From CAZPBN01 sp964584935 (GTDB taxonomy: Bacteria; Acidobacteriota; Aminicenantia; Aminicenantales; Aminicenantaceae), in the NCBI GenBank assembly GCA_964584935.1, contig CAZPBN010000006.1:71246-135245 (forward strand): a DNA stretch of 64,000 nucleotides. Direction: 5' to 3'. The translations under genes were made by a program, and so were the position numbers. This document shows positions 1-8,701 of the stretch, piece after piece. Position 1 is the stretch's first letter. Each line of letters opens with the position of its first letter. The notes under the pieces were generated by a model. It did no database searches and was not told the DNA's origin. It saw nothing but the letters and a program-made list of their open reading frames with translations.

Positions 1-1775
1 CTGAAAATTTTTTTCCGTCCACATCATCTGCTCTTCATGCCTCAAATGAAGAGGAGAATCCTTTCAGCTTAAAAAGAAAATTACAACTTGAAAGTAAAGA
101 TTTAAACGTCATTTTTGCTCCCCCTGAAAGCATCTACAACTTTGATATAAAATATCCTGAAAATTCAGTGTTTGAATTCGGATCAGGTGTTATCTGGTCA
201 GAAAATTCAATTGAAACAAATGAAAAAAAAGAAGTTAACTTTTTCATTACTCTTGAAATCAAGGGCAGGAAAAAAACAATCTTTCAACGACATATAAAAT
301 ATCAACCTGGGAAGAATAATCAAAATTTTTCAATTCATTCTATTTCCATGCCCCATAAAAGTGAACAAGCCAAAGTATCGATTATCACAAAAGGCAGCAA
401 AAAAAATTTCCCCTTCTGGTATAATCCTGTTTTATACACAAAAGGACAAAATAGGCGCAATGTTATTCTTGTTTCTATTGATACTCTGCGGGCGGATCAT
501 TTAGGATGTTACGGTTACCACAGAAAGACCACTCCTCATATTGATTCCCTTGCTGCAGATAGTGCTCTTTTTTTAAACACCTACGCCACTTCTCCTTGGA
601 CTCTTCCCTCTCATGTTTCCATGCTCACATCTCTGTTTGAAATCAACCACCAGATAAATCAAATGGATGAAAAGATGGATGCTTCTTTCACCACTTTGGC
701 TGATATATTGAGAGAGGAAAATTTCTTTTGCTCTGCTTTCACCGGCGGTGGTTTTATAAGCTCTGCTTATGGTTTTTCCAATGGATTCGATTCTTACAGT
801 CAAATAACCAAAGGAATTTATAAAAAGAATTCAGCTGAAACAATCGGTGAGAGTGTCGTGAACTGGATTGATCTGAACGATGATAAAAATTTCTTCCTTT
901 TTGTCCACACCTATCAAACCCACAATCCCTATACATGCCCGGAACCCTATAATTCCATGTTCCTCAGTAATGATTCCAAATGGCACGAAATAAATATATT
1001 AAAACATTTAGGCGGGAAAAAAGGGATTTTCAAGCCTCTTTCTGAAGAAGAACGACGGAACATCATTGATCTCTATGATGCTGAAATTCGTTATACTGAC
1101 GAAACTTTAATCCATCCAATGCTAAAAAAGCTGAAAGAATTAAATCTATATGATCAGACTATGATTATTATAACCAGTGATCACGGCGAGGAATTTTATG
1201 ACCACCACGGCTGGGAACACGGACATTCTCTATATGATGAATTGCTAAAAGTCCCACTTATTATCAAATTCCCAAACTCCAGATTCTCAGGCAAAAAAGT
1301 AAATTCAATGGTGCGACTAGTGGATATCATGCCCACCATTCTCCAAGAACTAAAAATTGAGCCTTCCCAAATGAAATGGGACGGGCTCAGTTTGTTTTCT
1401 GTATTAAAAGGAAAAGAAAACGACCACAGAACATTCATCGCGGAAAAAGGAAACAATGCTATCAAATCTCATATACCTCAACAATTATCAATGAACTCAG
1501 GAAAAAACAAACTCATTCTCAACAAAAAATTCACTGATCAATATCTTGAATTTTTCACGGTTAAACCTCCCCTTAAAAAAACCATTGAACTTTATAATTT
1601 ATCTCATGATCCTTTGGAAACAAAGAACATTGCTGATCAGAAATCAGAAATCGCAAATCAAATAATCAGACAAATCAACGAAATGATCCATAAAACAAAA
1701 AAAAGAAAGCTAACCAAGCCGGAATTGAATAAAAAAATTGAAAATCAATTAAGGGATTTGGGATATATCAAATAG
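1..1775 (+). CDS. Sulfatase-like (alkaline phosphatase superfamily) protein, 5' end cut by window
   Basis: The reading frame (codons from base 3) is open from the window edge to a TAG at 1773-1775, so the gene starts upstream; the GTG at 168 is internal. The phosphatase/sulfatase core begins with SIDTLRADHLG near base 472 (metal-binding Asp), followed by TPHID and SPWTLPSHVS. The metal motif TSDHGEEF lies near 1173 and WEHGHS near 1212. The classical sulfatase CxPxR motif, whose Cys becomes formylglycine, is absent: its place is taken by Thr in TLPSH, as in many alkaline phosphatase-superfamily hydrolases annotated as sulfatases. About 150 residues before the core look like a beta-rich accessory domain. 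It probably hydrolyses a sulfate or phosphate ester outside the cytoplasm; the substrate is unknown. A related protein is at 58042-59655. Confidence 0.85.
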   Translation, partial: ENFFPSTSSALHASNEEENPFSLKRKLQLESKDLNVIFAPPESIYNFDIKYPENSVFEFGSGVIWSENSIETNEKKEVNFFITLEIKGRKKTIFQRHIKYQPGKNNQNFSIHSISMPHKSEQAKVSIITKGSKKNFPFWYNPVLYTKGQNRRNVILVSIDTLRADHLGCYGYHRKTTPHIDSLAADSALFLNTYATSPWTLPSHVSMLTSLFEINHQINQMDEKMDASFTTLADILREENFFCSAFTGGGFISSAYGFSNGFDSYSQITKGIYKKNSAETIGESVVNWIDLNDDKNFFLFVHTYQTHNPYTCPEPYNSMFLSNDSKWHEINILKHLGGKKGIFKPLSEEERRNIIDLYDAEIRYTDETLIHPMLKKLKELNLYDQTMIIITSDHGEEFYDHHGWEHGHSLYDELLKVPLIIKFPNSRFSGKKVNSMVRLVDIMPTILQELKIEPSQMKWDGLSLFSVLKGKENDHRTFIAEKGNNAIKSHIPQQLSMNSGKNKLILNKKFTDQYLEFFTVKPPLKKTIELYNLSHDPLETKNIADQKSEIANQIIRQINEMIHKTKKRKLTKPELNKKIENQLRDLGYIK

Positions 1776-1906
1776 AAGTCCATTGATTTTAACTCATTAT
1801 GAATAAGACCGGAAGCTTCTTCATTCAATAATTAAGTGTTGTTGATGTTGCCTGATTCTGATATTATTTATTGTACAAAAAATATCAATGACATAAGGAG
1901 TTTCTA

Positions 1907-3277
1907 TTGAGAAAAGCATCTCTGTTAGGATTATGCCTACTGGCGATATCAGTTGTAGGGCTCATCTTTATCAATATAGAAAATGGGAAAAACACCCTTA
2001 TCATTAAAAACGGAACATTGATCGATGGAAAGGGAAATCCTGCTGTAAAAAACTCAATTATTATTATAAAGAATGATAAATTAAAAAAAATATCCACAAA
2101 CAGAAATATCCGCTTCCCTCTATTCACTAAAACCATAAACGCCAAAGGGCAATACATCATTCCTGGACTGATAGATATGCATGTGCACTTCTCTGATGAA
2201 TCTTTCTGTAAACTGTTTCTTCTCAATGGAGTTACAACAGTCAGAGATATGGGAAATGATCCTGAGTTCATTCTTCCCTTACGAAATAAAATAAATAAGG
2301 GAGAAATAGAGGGCCCCAAAATTTTTGCATCCGGATATCTTATCAACAATAGAAAAATTCCATTCGGAGCAGGAAAATACACTAAAACGGTAAGAAATCC
2401 CAAGCAGGCAAGAAAAAGAGTTGATCAATTAGCAAAAAAAGGAGTCGATTGTATTAAAATTTATATGACCTTACCCCAAAAACTCACCCGCATAGTCATT
2501 TCTGAAGCGAAAAAACATAAGCTGCCGGTGGCAGGACATATAAGAAGAACTGATGCCCGGTTTGCTGCCAAGTTCGGAATAACAACTCTGGAACATGCGA
2601 CTGGAATTGCAGAAGCTTTATCCAAAAATCAAAAATTTGAAGATGCTCCTCCCTTCCAAACAATTTCTCATAGAAGCTGGATTTATGCGGACAAATCCAA
2701 ATACGACTCCCTAATCAACCTTTTTATTAAGAAAAATGTTTATATCACTGCCAATTTGACGTTATACAAAATTTTTGTTTCCAACCCAGAGGAAATCGCA
2801 AACAACTCTCATTTGAGATTTATGCCAGAACAATATAAAAAAAGATGGAAACATCATCTCTCCGGCCGCTTTCAAAAAGTCATTAGGCAAAAGGAAAGCT
2901 GGATCATCACCAAAAAAAGACTGGAAGAATTTTTAATAAGATTTAAAAATAAAGGGGGAAAAGTTCTCGCTGGAACAGATGCTCCTTATCCTTATTTAAT
3001 ACCAGGATTCTCACTCCACAGGGAACTGGAACTTCTGGTCCAATCAGGATTGACTCCCATGGAAGCCCTCCAAACAGCCACAAAGTATCCAGCAGAAGCC
3101 CTCCATCAAGAAAACAATCTAGGAACAATAGAAGAAGGAAAAACAGCCAATCTGATTTTGTTGGATGCCAATCCTCTTGAAGATATTCGAAACACAGAAA
3201 AAATTAATATTGTTATAAAAGAGGGGATAATTATAGACAGGGAAAAATTAAAGCGTTCTCTTCTTGGGAAGTCGTAG
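1907..3277 (+). CDS. Amidohydrolase family protein, membrane-anchored or exported
   Basis: 456 residues. The start is TTG with AAGGAG at 1895-1900, six bases upstream. Residues 5-24 are a hydrophobic signal/anchor. The metal-dependent amidohydrolase fold is clear: IDMHVHF (HxH) near residue 90, a Lys in CIKIYM near 183 that would be the carboxylated bridging ligand, AGHI near 209, EHAT near 229 and GTDAPY near 356 (catalytic Asp). The C-terminal GTIEEGKTANLILLDANP is the small composite beta-domain of imidazolonepropionase/prolidase-like members. It probably cleaves an amide bond in a cyclic or dipeptide-like compound in the periplasm. It stands alone, 131 bp after the sulfatase-like gene and converging on the BNR/BACON gene. 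Confidence 0.85.
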   Translation: MRKASLLGLCLLAISVVGLIFINIENGKNTLIIKNGTLIDGKGNPAVKNSIIIIKNDKLKKISTNRNIRFPLFTKTINAKGQYIIPGLIDMHVHFSDESFCKLFLLNGVTTVRDMGNDPEFILPLRNKINKGEIEGPKIFASGYLINNRKIPFGAGKYTKTVRNPKQARKRVDQLAKKGVDCIKIYMTLPQKLTRIVISEAKKHKLPVAGHIRRTDARFAAKFGITTLEHATGIAEALSKNQKFEDAPPFQTISHRSWIYADKSKYDSLINLFIKKNVYITANLTLYKIFVSNPEEIANNSHLRFMPEQYKKRWKHHLSGRFQKVIRQKESWIITKKRLEEFLIRFKNKGGKVLAGTDAPYPYLIPGFSLHRELELLVQSGLTPMEALQTATKYPAEALHQENNLGTIEEGKTANLILLDANPLEDIRNTEKINIVIKEGIIIDREKLKRSLLGKS

Positions 3278-3328
3278 TTTCATCACTTGGTTATTGGGTT
3301 TTTGAGATTTGAATTGGAGAACGGCTTT

Positions 3329-5473
3329 TTATTTCCACCTCTCTCCAACCACAGAGGCCTCTGCTTTCATACTTTCTCTCTGTGCTCCGTCAACACAGGT
3401 TACAGCGTATGTGTATTTATTTCTTTCATTTCGCTCTGTAAAATTTTCAGAATAAGAAAATACACTTGAGTCAACTTCTTTTCTGAATTCATAGGGGCTA
3501 TCTTCAATATATTTGAGTCTTCTATAAATAAAATATCTTTTTATATTGAACAATCCATTGTTTTTAGGATTTTTATCCCAGGTGATCACATTTTTATAGA
3601 TTTTTAGCATCAATCCTTCGTGGTTCATCTTCTCTAATTGAACATCCCTCGGTTTATAAGGATAAGGAGGTCTTTCAATCTTTAATCTCACCTTTAAACT
3701 TTGAGGACTGTTTTCTGCATTGGAGGACGTAATTTTAATTTCTCCTCTATGAAATCCCAAATCTTTATTGGATATATCAACCGAAACAATAATCAAATCC
3801 CATTCTGAAGTGGAATGCCCTTTATTTGGAGACACATCTATCCAGTTTACATCTGGTTTTATCTCATAATGCAGAGTTTGGGAACCGGAATTCCTTACTT
3901 TGAAATGCTGATTGGTAGGATTTTTTCCTCGTGCATAGGCAAGAAATTCCAGTTTGTTTTTGTTTAACTGAATATAAGGACCTTTGAGTTCTTCAATGTA
4001 CAAAGAAACTGTGACATCAAATGGACTATTATAAGCTTCAGGATCTTTTATAGTGAGGCTTCCATAGTGTTGACCAGGTCCGAAATTTAGGGCATCAACC
4101 TCCACAGTTATTGTATCCCATTCTCCTGTGGAAGAACCCTCAGTGGGATAAACAGTCACCCAGCTATCATTAGACTCTATTGTATAATTAAGAGTATCTT
4201 CTCCAGAGTTTTTTACCTTGAATGTTTTGGGACCTGGATTGCCGCTGTTTTCGTCTATTTTAAACTCAATATAGGATTTATCCACATGAATGATAGGCCC
4301 TTCAATGTCCGTGATATCAACCTTTTCATATAAAATATCGTTTTTATTCCCAGACGAAGGAGCTTCCCATACATAGTGAGCAGTGTTATCATTTCCGATG
4401 GTTACCTGGACATGCTTGTTTCCATCATTTCCTCCATGAGCACTTCCTATATTCACCGGCTCTATCCATGTTCCATTTAAAGGTTTTGCTGAGGAATATA
4501 TCTCATAATTTCCACTTTGCCCTTGGGCCCAGGCAGCTATGATAAAATCACCTTTGATATTAATATCTCCGAATTGAAGTTTAGCAAAACCATTGGAAAT
4601 TATTTCCTTTGGTCGCCACTGACCATTGATCCGGCAAAGATAAAAGAAATTGCCAGTTCGATTGCTGTAAACAATATGGATATTCCTGGAAGAATCCACA
4701 AGCATATCAGGATAATAAGCTCCTCTTTCAATCTGCTCGGGAGTACTCCAACTTCCATCCGTTTTTTCACTAAAATAGAGCAAACGAGGAAATTCATCCT
4801 CCATCCAACAGGCATAAACGTTATTGTTTCTTACCCCAATGGCAGGATGTATTGATACCACATTTTTGGTCCGGGATATGTTTTCAAAATGGGAAGGCCA
4901 ACTTCCCATTCTGCTTTTCGACATGGTCACAGCATCACAAGAAGGATCGGCGTGCTTGGAAACGTGACTATGATACCAAATAATGTGAATCCTATCATTT
5001 GTATCAATGTCAATCCTATTCCATGCAGAATTGTGGGTGCTGGCATATATTCTTTCTTCCGATGACCAGCCGCTTCCTGTAAAGTAGCTATAAAAAATAT
5101 CTCGGGAACCACTTGAATATCCATCCGCATAAGAAAGATGAAAGGTGTTCTGGGAATCAACTGCTAATTGATTACTCCAGGCTCTTTCATGAACTATCCC
5201 GCTATTTTTAATAATTGTCCATTGGCCATTTTTGTACTCTCTATAATAGATATCTCCTGTTTCCCACTCTGTCCAAACAATCATAATTCTTCCATTCGAA
5301 TTTATTTCTATAGAAGGCCATAGAGAATCCCTCGAAGAACTGGAAATGTTTTTGGAAGAACTCAAATAGAAAGGAAAGAATATTAAGAGAAAAGCCAATA
5401 ACAATGATAATTGCTTAAAAAATTCAGCTGAAAATACATATACATACTTCTTCTCTGACAATTGACTTGGCAT
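3329..5473 (-). CDS. Secreted BNR-type propeller protein with two BACON-like domains and a C-terminal FN3-like domain
   Basis: 714 residues. An N-terminal hydrophobic segment (about residues 19-39) suggests export. Residues 40-390 hold repeated blades with the pattern IDTNDRIHIIWYHS / GDNTAHYVWEAPS, typical of sialidase-like propellers without clear catalytic residues. Two near-identical beta-sandwich units follow at about 392-492 and 495-600, each with FKV(K/R)NSG, a conserved W and STxEWD, resembling BACON/choice-of-anchor domains. Residues 605-714 look FN3-like. This architecture suggests a cell-surface or secreted carbohydrate- or protein-binding role. The ATG has no ribosome-binding site, and a TATAAT ends two bases before it, so the real start may be the TTG at codon 5. 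Confidence 0.75.
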   Translation of the reverse strand: MPSQLSEKKYVYVFSAEFFKQLSLLLAFLLIFFPFYLSSSKNISSSSRDSLWPSIEINSNGRIMIVWTEWETGDIYYREYKNGQWTIIKNSGIVHERAWSNQLAVDSQNTFHLSYADGYSSGSRDIFYSYFTGSGWSSEERIYASTHNSAWNRIDIDTNDRIHIIWYHSHVSKHADPSCDAVTMSKSRMGSWPSHFENISRTKNVVSIHPAIGVRNNNVYACWMEDEFPRLLYFSEKTDGSWSTPEQIERGAYYPDMLVDSSRNIHIVYSNRTGNFFYLCRINGQWRPKEIISNGFAKLQFGDINIKGDFIIAAWAQGQSGNYEIYSSAKPLNGTWIEPVNIGSAHGGNDGNKHVQVTIGNDNTAHYVWEAPSSGNKNDILYEKVDITDIEGPIIHVDKSYIEFKIDENSGNPGPKTFKVKNSGEDTLNYTIESNDSWVTVYPTEGSSTGEWDTITVEVDALNFGPGQHYGSLTIKDPEAYNSPFDVTVSLYIEELKGPYIQLNKNKLEFLAYARGKNPTNQHFKVRNSGSQTLHYEIKPDVNWIDVSPNKGHSTSEWDLIIVSVDISNKDLGFHRGEIKITSSNAENSPQSLKVRLKIERPPYPYKPRDVQLEKMNHEGLMLKIYKNVITWDKNPKNNGLFNIKRYFIYRRLKYIEDSPYEFRKEVDSSVFSYSENFTERNERNKYTYAVTCVDGAQRESMKAEASVVGERWK

Positions 5474-5520
5474 TGATTATATAATATTTATGTCTGTTAA
5501 CAAAAACAATCCTCTTTAAG

Positions 5521-5547
5521 GGTGATATTTTTTTTCTGAATATCACC
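5521..5547. repeat. 9-bp perfect inverted repeat containing a Shine-Dalgarno-like stem
   Basis: GGTGATATT at 5521-5529 pairs perfectly with AATATCACC at 5539-5547 across a 9-nt T-rich loop. It lies between the end of the AMIN-barrel gene and the start of the BNR/BACON gene, both on the minus strand. Read on that strand, one arm is part of GGAGGTGAT, the exact complement of the usual 16S rRNA 3' end, and the other arm would mask it. No T-tract follows on the minus strand, so it is not a standard terminator. Confidence 0.5.
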
Positions 5548-5585
5548 TCCTAGAAAGAAAACCAGGGTTACAAAGAAATTAAGGA

Positions 5586-6677
5586 CTACATATCAAAATA
5601 ATAACTCAGTCCAAATCCCCACTCTATTCCGCCAAGATTTGCTTTAACATCACCTTTGTGTTCGCTGGCGATATTATATTTAAAATGAGCCCTTAATGAA
5701 AGACTTTTGCTTATGTGGAAATATCCCCCAGCCTGGAGATGTCCTCCTAATTTAATCCCTTCCATAGAATGGGGGGCAGGAAAATCTCCGGAATAAATTT
5801 CTTTATAAGAAATATAATCCATTCCAGGTCCGATAAATATGGTGTATTTATCACTGAGGTGCTTTAAATATCTTATTGTCATTGAAATATGAAACATTCT
5901 TAGCTTCAATTCTTCTTCCAAATAAGTGGTGCTACCCTTTGCCAGGAAATCTTTAAATATCAAACCAATATCAAAGTCTTCTGTTTCTTTTTTGGATGGA
6001 ATAATAATCGAATATTCTCCGCCTACAAAAACATTCATTTTCCCGTATGCCTCCATGAAGACTTCATCCTGAACAAAATAAGCACCGCCAAAAACGGACA
6101 AAGAAAATCTCTTTTCTTCCGGAATTTTATCTATTTTCTGTTCTGCTTCTTTTTTTGTGGCTCTTTTTTCCTTCTTTATATCTTTTTCCGATTTCTCGGG
6201 CTTTTTCTCTGGTTCCTTCTCTTTCTTGGGAATTTCAGTAGGAAGTTGGACTCGTTCAACCTTTTCTTCAGGTTCCTCAAAATCTTCAAACCAGAATGAT
6301 ACTTCAAGTCCTTCTTCAATTTCCCTAATCCTGTAAAGAGGTACTCTATCTTCAAGGTCAAATACTATTCGACTAATAGAAGGACTGGGTTTGCCTGCTC
6401 TGATTCTTATGACTCCACAACTATTCACTTCAATAGGAAATTGGGCAGGAATACTCTCCACACCAGGAAAATCTATGACTAATCGATTTGGATTCATAAC
6501 AGTCAAGCTTTCGTAAGTTACTGCTGCTGCAAAGTCTATATTCACAATCAGTTGGTCATCGACTTTTTTAAAGCGAACATCGCTGATTTCCTTTGGATCT
6601 TCTATCTGAGCATAAAGTGAACCGCCCAAGAAACCTAAAAAAATGAGCATCATGACGAATATTCTTGTTTTTTTCAA
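5586..6677 (-). CDS. AMIN-domain protein with C-terminal outer-membrane beta-barrel
   Basis: 363 residues. TTG start with a strong GAGGAGG just upstream. A signal peptide covers about residues 1-24. Residues 30-145 form an AMIN domain (NRLVIDFPG ... RIRAGKPSPSISRIVFDLE), known from peptidoglycan amidases and secretin-associated proteins and thought to target the septum or cell wall. A highly charged Lys/Glu linker follows at about 155-190. The C-terminal 170 residues alternate hydrophobic strands and end GFGLSYYFDM, with the terminal aromatic pattern of an outer-membrane barrel. It may tether the outer membrane to peptidoglycan or pili; no amidase or secretin domain is present. A sigma-70 promoter is visible upstream. 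Confidence 0.75.
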   Translation of the reverse strand: MKKTRIFVMMLIFLGFLGGSLYAQIEDPKEISDVRFKKVDDQLIVNIDFAAAVTYESLTVMNPNRLVIDFPGVESIPAQFPIEVNSCGVIRIRAGKPSPSISRIVFDLEDRVPLYRIREIEEGLEVSFWFEDFEEPEEKVERVQLPTEIPKKEKEPEKKPEKSEKDIKKEKRATKKEAEQKIDKIPEEKRFSLSVFGGAYFVQDEVFMEAYGKMNVFVGGEYSIIIPSKKETEDFDIGLIFKDFLAKGSTTYLEEELKLRMFHISMTIRYLKHLSDKYTIFIGPGMDYISYKEIYSGDFPAPHSMEGIKLGGHLQAGGYFHISKSLSLRAHFKYNIASEHKGDVKANLGGIEWGFGLSYYFDM

Positions 6678-7078
6678 TTTGTCCTCCTCTTATATGTATC
6701 CTATATTGTTTCATCTTTAAGTTAATAATTTATAAATTAAAAGCCTTTGCATGTCAATTTATTTCTTTATTTCGTATCAGAATAAATTCACTCCGGCTGT
6801 TATTCACAAGTTCCAAGCTAATTTCTTTCCATTCAGATAAAAAAGTAATAAAAATATCTTCAAATTTGTTTAAATGATTCTATAGACAGAATGAAAGAGG
6901 ATAACAAATTTTGAAAATATTTTGGATTTGTCTCTTTCTGAGAAGCAAGAAGTCAAACCAAATAAACTCAATAAAAACACAGCCATCTCACACCTAATCT
7001 GTCAGGACACTGACGATGTTCACTCCTTATTCTCTACTGTTCCAGGTCTCACCTTGACCGATTTTTTATTCCTCCTTA
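6678..7078. other. Intergenic stretch between AMIN-barrel gene and VWFA remnant
   Basis: About 400 bp, very AT-rich. It holds the promoter and leader of the AMIN-barrel gene at its left end. Nothing else recognisable: no hairpin with T-tract, no RNA gene, and the short plus-strand open frames have no ribosome-binding sites. Confidence 0.5.
6729..6757 (-). promoter_or_regulatory. Sigma-70-type promoter of the AMIN-barrel gene
   Basis: On the minus strand TTGACA (6757-6752), a 17-bp spacer, and TATAAA (6734-6729). The predicted start of transcription lies about 45 bases before the TTG start codon, leaving room for the strong ribosome-binding site. Confidence 0.7.
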
Positions 7079-7726
7079 CTAGTTTGCAATATAGCCAGCC
7101 CGTTGAACAATTTTGTATTTTCTATTTTTCACCTTTACTTCGATCTTTCTAAATTTCCCATCTTTTGTGTAATTTCTTGGAATGTAATAAATAAGATAAT
7201 AGTTTTCCGTAGATTCAAGAGCATCCTTGAAAATGGATTTTGGATTGGCAGAACTTTGTTCAAAACCTCCTGTGGCATGAACTATTTCCCTAAATGCACT
7301 AAAAATATCCTCTGACTGTTCCTCTAACCGCAATCCTGGGATATGCTTAGATGGTGGTGTTAAAAACATAAAATGGATTGATATGCCGGTATCCGCATAA
7401 GCTTGTTTCACTCTATCAACATTAAAAGATATATCCCTTCTATGAAATTGAAAGAGCTCAGTTAATGAATGAATAATGTTCTGTCTATCTTGATAGATAT
7501 GAAGGTATTGATTCAAGATAACAGGATCAATTTTGGGAAGATATTCCCTTTCATAAAACAAATAGACATATTTTTGCCCTTCCTTTTCCTTTAAATATTC
7601 CGCAAATTGCAAAAGCCTTTTCTCATCGATATTTCTAAATTCTTCCAATTCATTTAATATCTGAGTGTATCTTTGTACTTGTTCACCCAGAGATAAATGA
7701 ACATTTTCTTGAGTAATCTCTTCCAC
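7079..7726 (-). pseudogene. VWFA-related (Acidobacteria-type) protein, N-terminal half missing
   Basis: 215 codons resemble only the C-terminal part of VWFA-related domain proteins common in Acidobacteriota: GQKYVYLFYE, IVHATGG, and the closing strand pattern YYLIYYIP ... RKIEVKVKNRKYKIVQRAGY. The N-terminal part with the metal-site DxSxS motif is absent. The frame begins with GTG directly after an in-frame TGA, has no ribosome-binding site, and only 89 bp separate it from the RRM gene, so there is no room for the missing half. It is most likely a 5'-deleted remnant; a short functional gene cannot be excluded. Confidence 0.6.
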
Positions 7727-7815
7727 TCAAATATCTATTAGAAATGTTTTTAAAACAGAAATCCACAGACTAATTCTTTACTCTTTCCCCCTCCTTATTT
7801 AATCAATAAGAAACT

Positions 7816-8103
7816 TTAGAATTTATCAGGAACGTCCATTCTAGGTCTTCTTCTTCGTGCTTTATTAACCCTTAATTTTCTTCCTTTTAACTCAAATCCA
7901 TCAAGAGAAGTAATGGCTTGCTTTGAATCTTCTTCATTATCGAATTCTGCAAATCCAAAACCTTTTGATCTTCCTGAAAACTTATCTTTTACGATATTCA
8001 CTCCTGCAGTTTTCAATCCTTTTTCTTCTATGGCTTTTTGAAGTTCTTCTTCTGAAATAGAATACTCTAAATTCCCAATATAAATTTTTTTTTCTTCTTC
8101 CAT
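7816..8103 (-). CDS. RRM-type RNA-binding protein
   Basis: 95 residues, one RNA recognition motif. RNP2 is IYIGNL at residues 7-12 and RNP1 is KGFGFAEF at 47-54, with aromatics in the RNA-contacting positions. A basic tail (RKLRVNKARRRRPR) follows. Such single-RRM proteins bind single-stranded RNA, and their relatives in cyanobacteria are often cold-induced. AAGGAAGG sits eight bases before the ATG. The region upstream is long and AT-rich, with a TTGACA (minus strand, 8334-8329) more than 200 bp from the start, so a long leader is possible. Confidence 0.92.
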   Translation of the reverse strand: MEEEKKIYIGNLEYSISEEELQKAIEEKGLKTAGVNIVKDKFSGRSKGFGFAEFDNEEDSKQAITSLDGFELKGRKLRVNKARRRRPRMDVPDKF

Positions 8104-8701
8104 CTTTGTCCTTCCTTAAAAAATAACAAAAAAGAATAACTCAATTTCTTTAGTGCTTACTTTTTTACTTTTCCTCCTATAAATTTTTTGTAAAATAACC
8201 CTGTCTTAAAATGTAAAATGTGATAAGAAGGGGGGGGATTTATAATTTTAGATAGTCCTTAAATATAAAACATTATAATATCAATTTTCTTTCATTACTT
8301 AATTATAAGTAACATAATAAAAATACATTGTCAATCAAGAAAAATAAAAAAATGTTCATAGAAAGTCAAAAGCAAATAAGGGGATGCTTCCATAAAGGAG
8401 AATTGCGAATCATCTTCCCACGAAGAGGATAAACAAAAACTTTGTGGACTTCTTCAATTAAACCGTAAAGTTAAATCGATATCAATAAATACGAGCCTTC
8501 CTCTGGATAAATTCCTCTTCTCTATATACAACCTCCTCTCCACCTCCTTAGGCATTCGATGAAAGCCCCACAACGGTAATAAAGTGTAAACGGTTTTTTT
8601 ATCAAACAATGGGATCAACACATTTATCATATTTTTATCTGTCATTTTTATCTTGACAATGAAGAAGGTTTAAGTAAAATGAAATTTCAAAGGATTCTGT
8701 T
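8104..8701. other. Divergent intergenic region between RRM gene and glycosyltransferase
   Basis: About 600 bp. The left part probably carries promoter and leader of the RRM gene and contains an eight-base G run at 8230-8237. The right end carries the promoter of the glycosyltransferase. A 63-codon open frame at 8454-8645 (minus) has no ribosome-binding site or recognisable sequence and I do not call it a gene. Confidence 0.5.
8653..8680 (+). promoter_or_regulatory. Sigma-70-type promoter of the glycosyltransferase gene
   Basis: TTGACA (8653-8658), 16-bp spacer, TAAAAT (8675-8680). An AAGGA ribosome-binding site lies at about 8690-8694, before the ATG at 8702. Confidence 0.55.

Noticed and set aside
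8454..8645. 63-codon minus-strand open frame
   Set aside because: No ribosome-binding site, no recognisable sequence, and it lies in the divergent promoter region.
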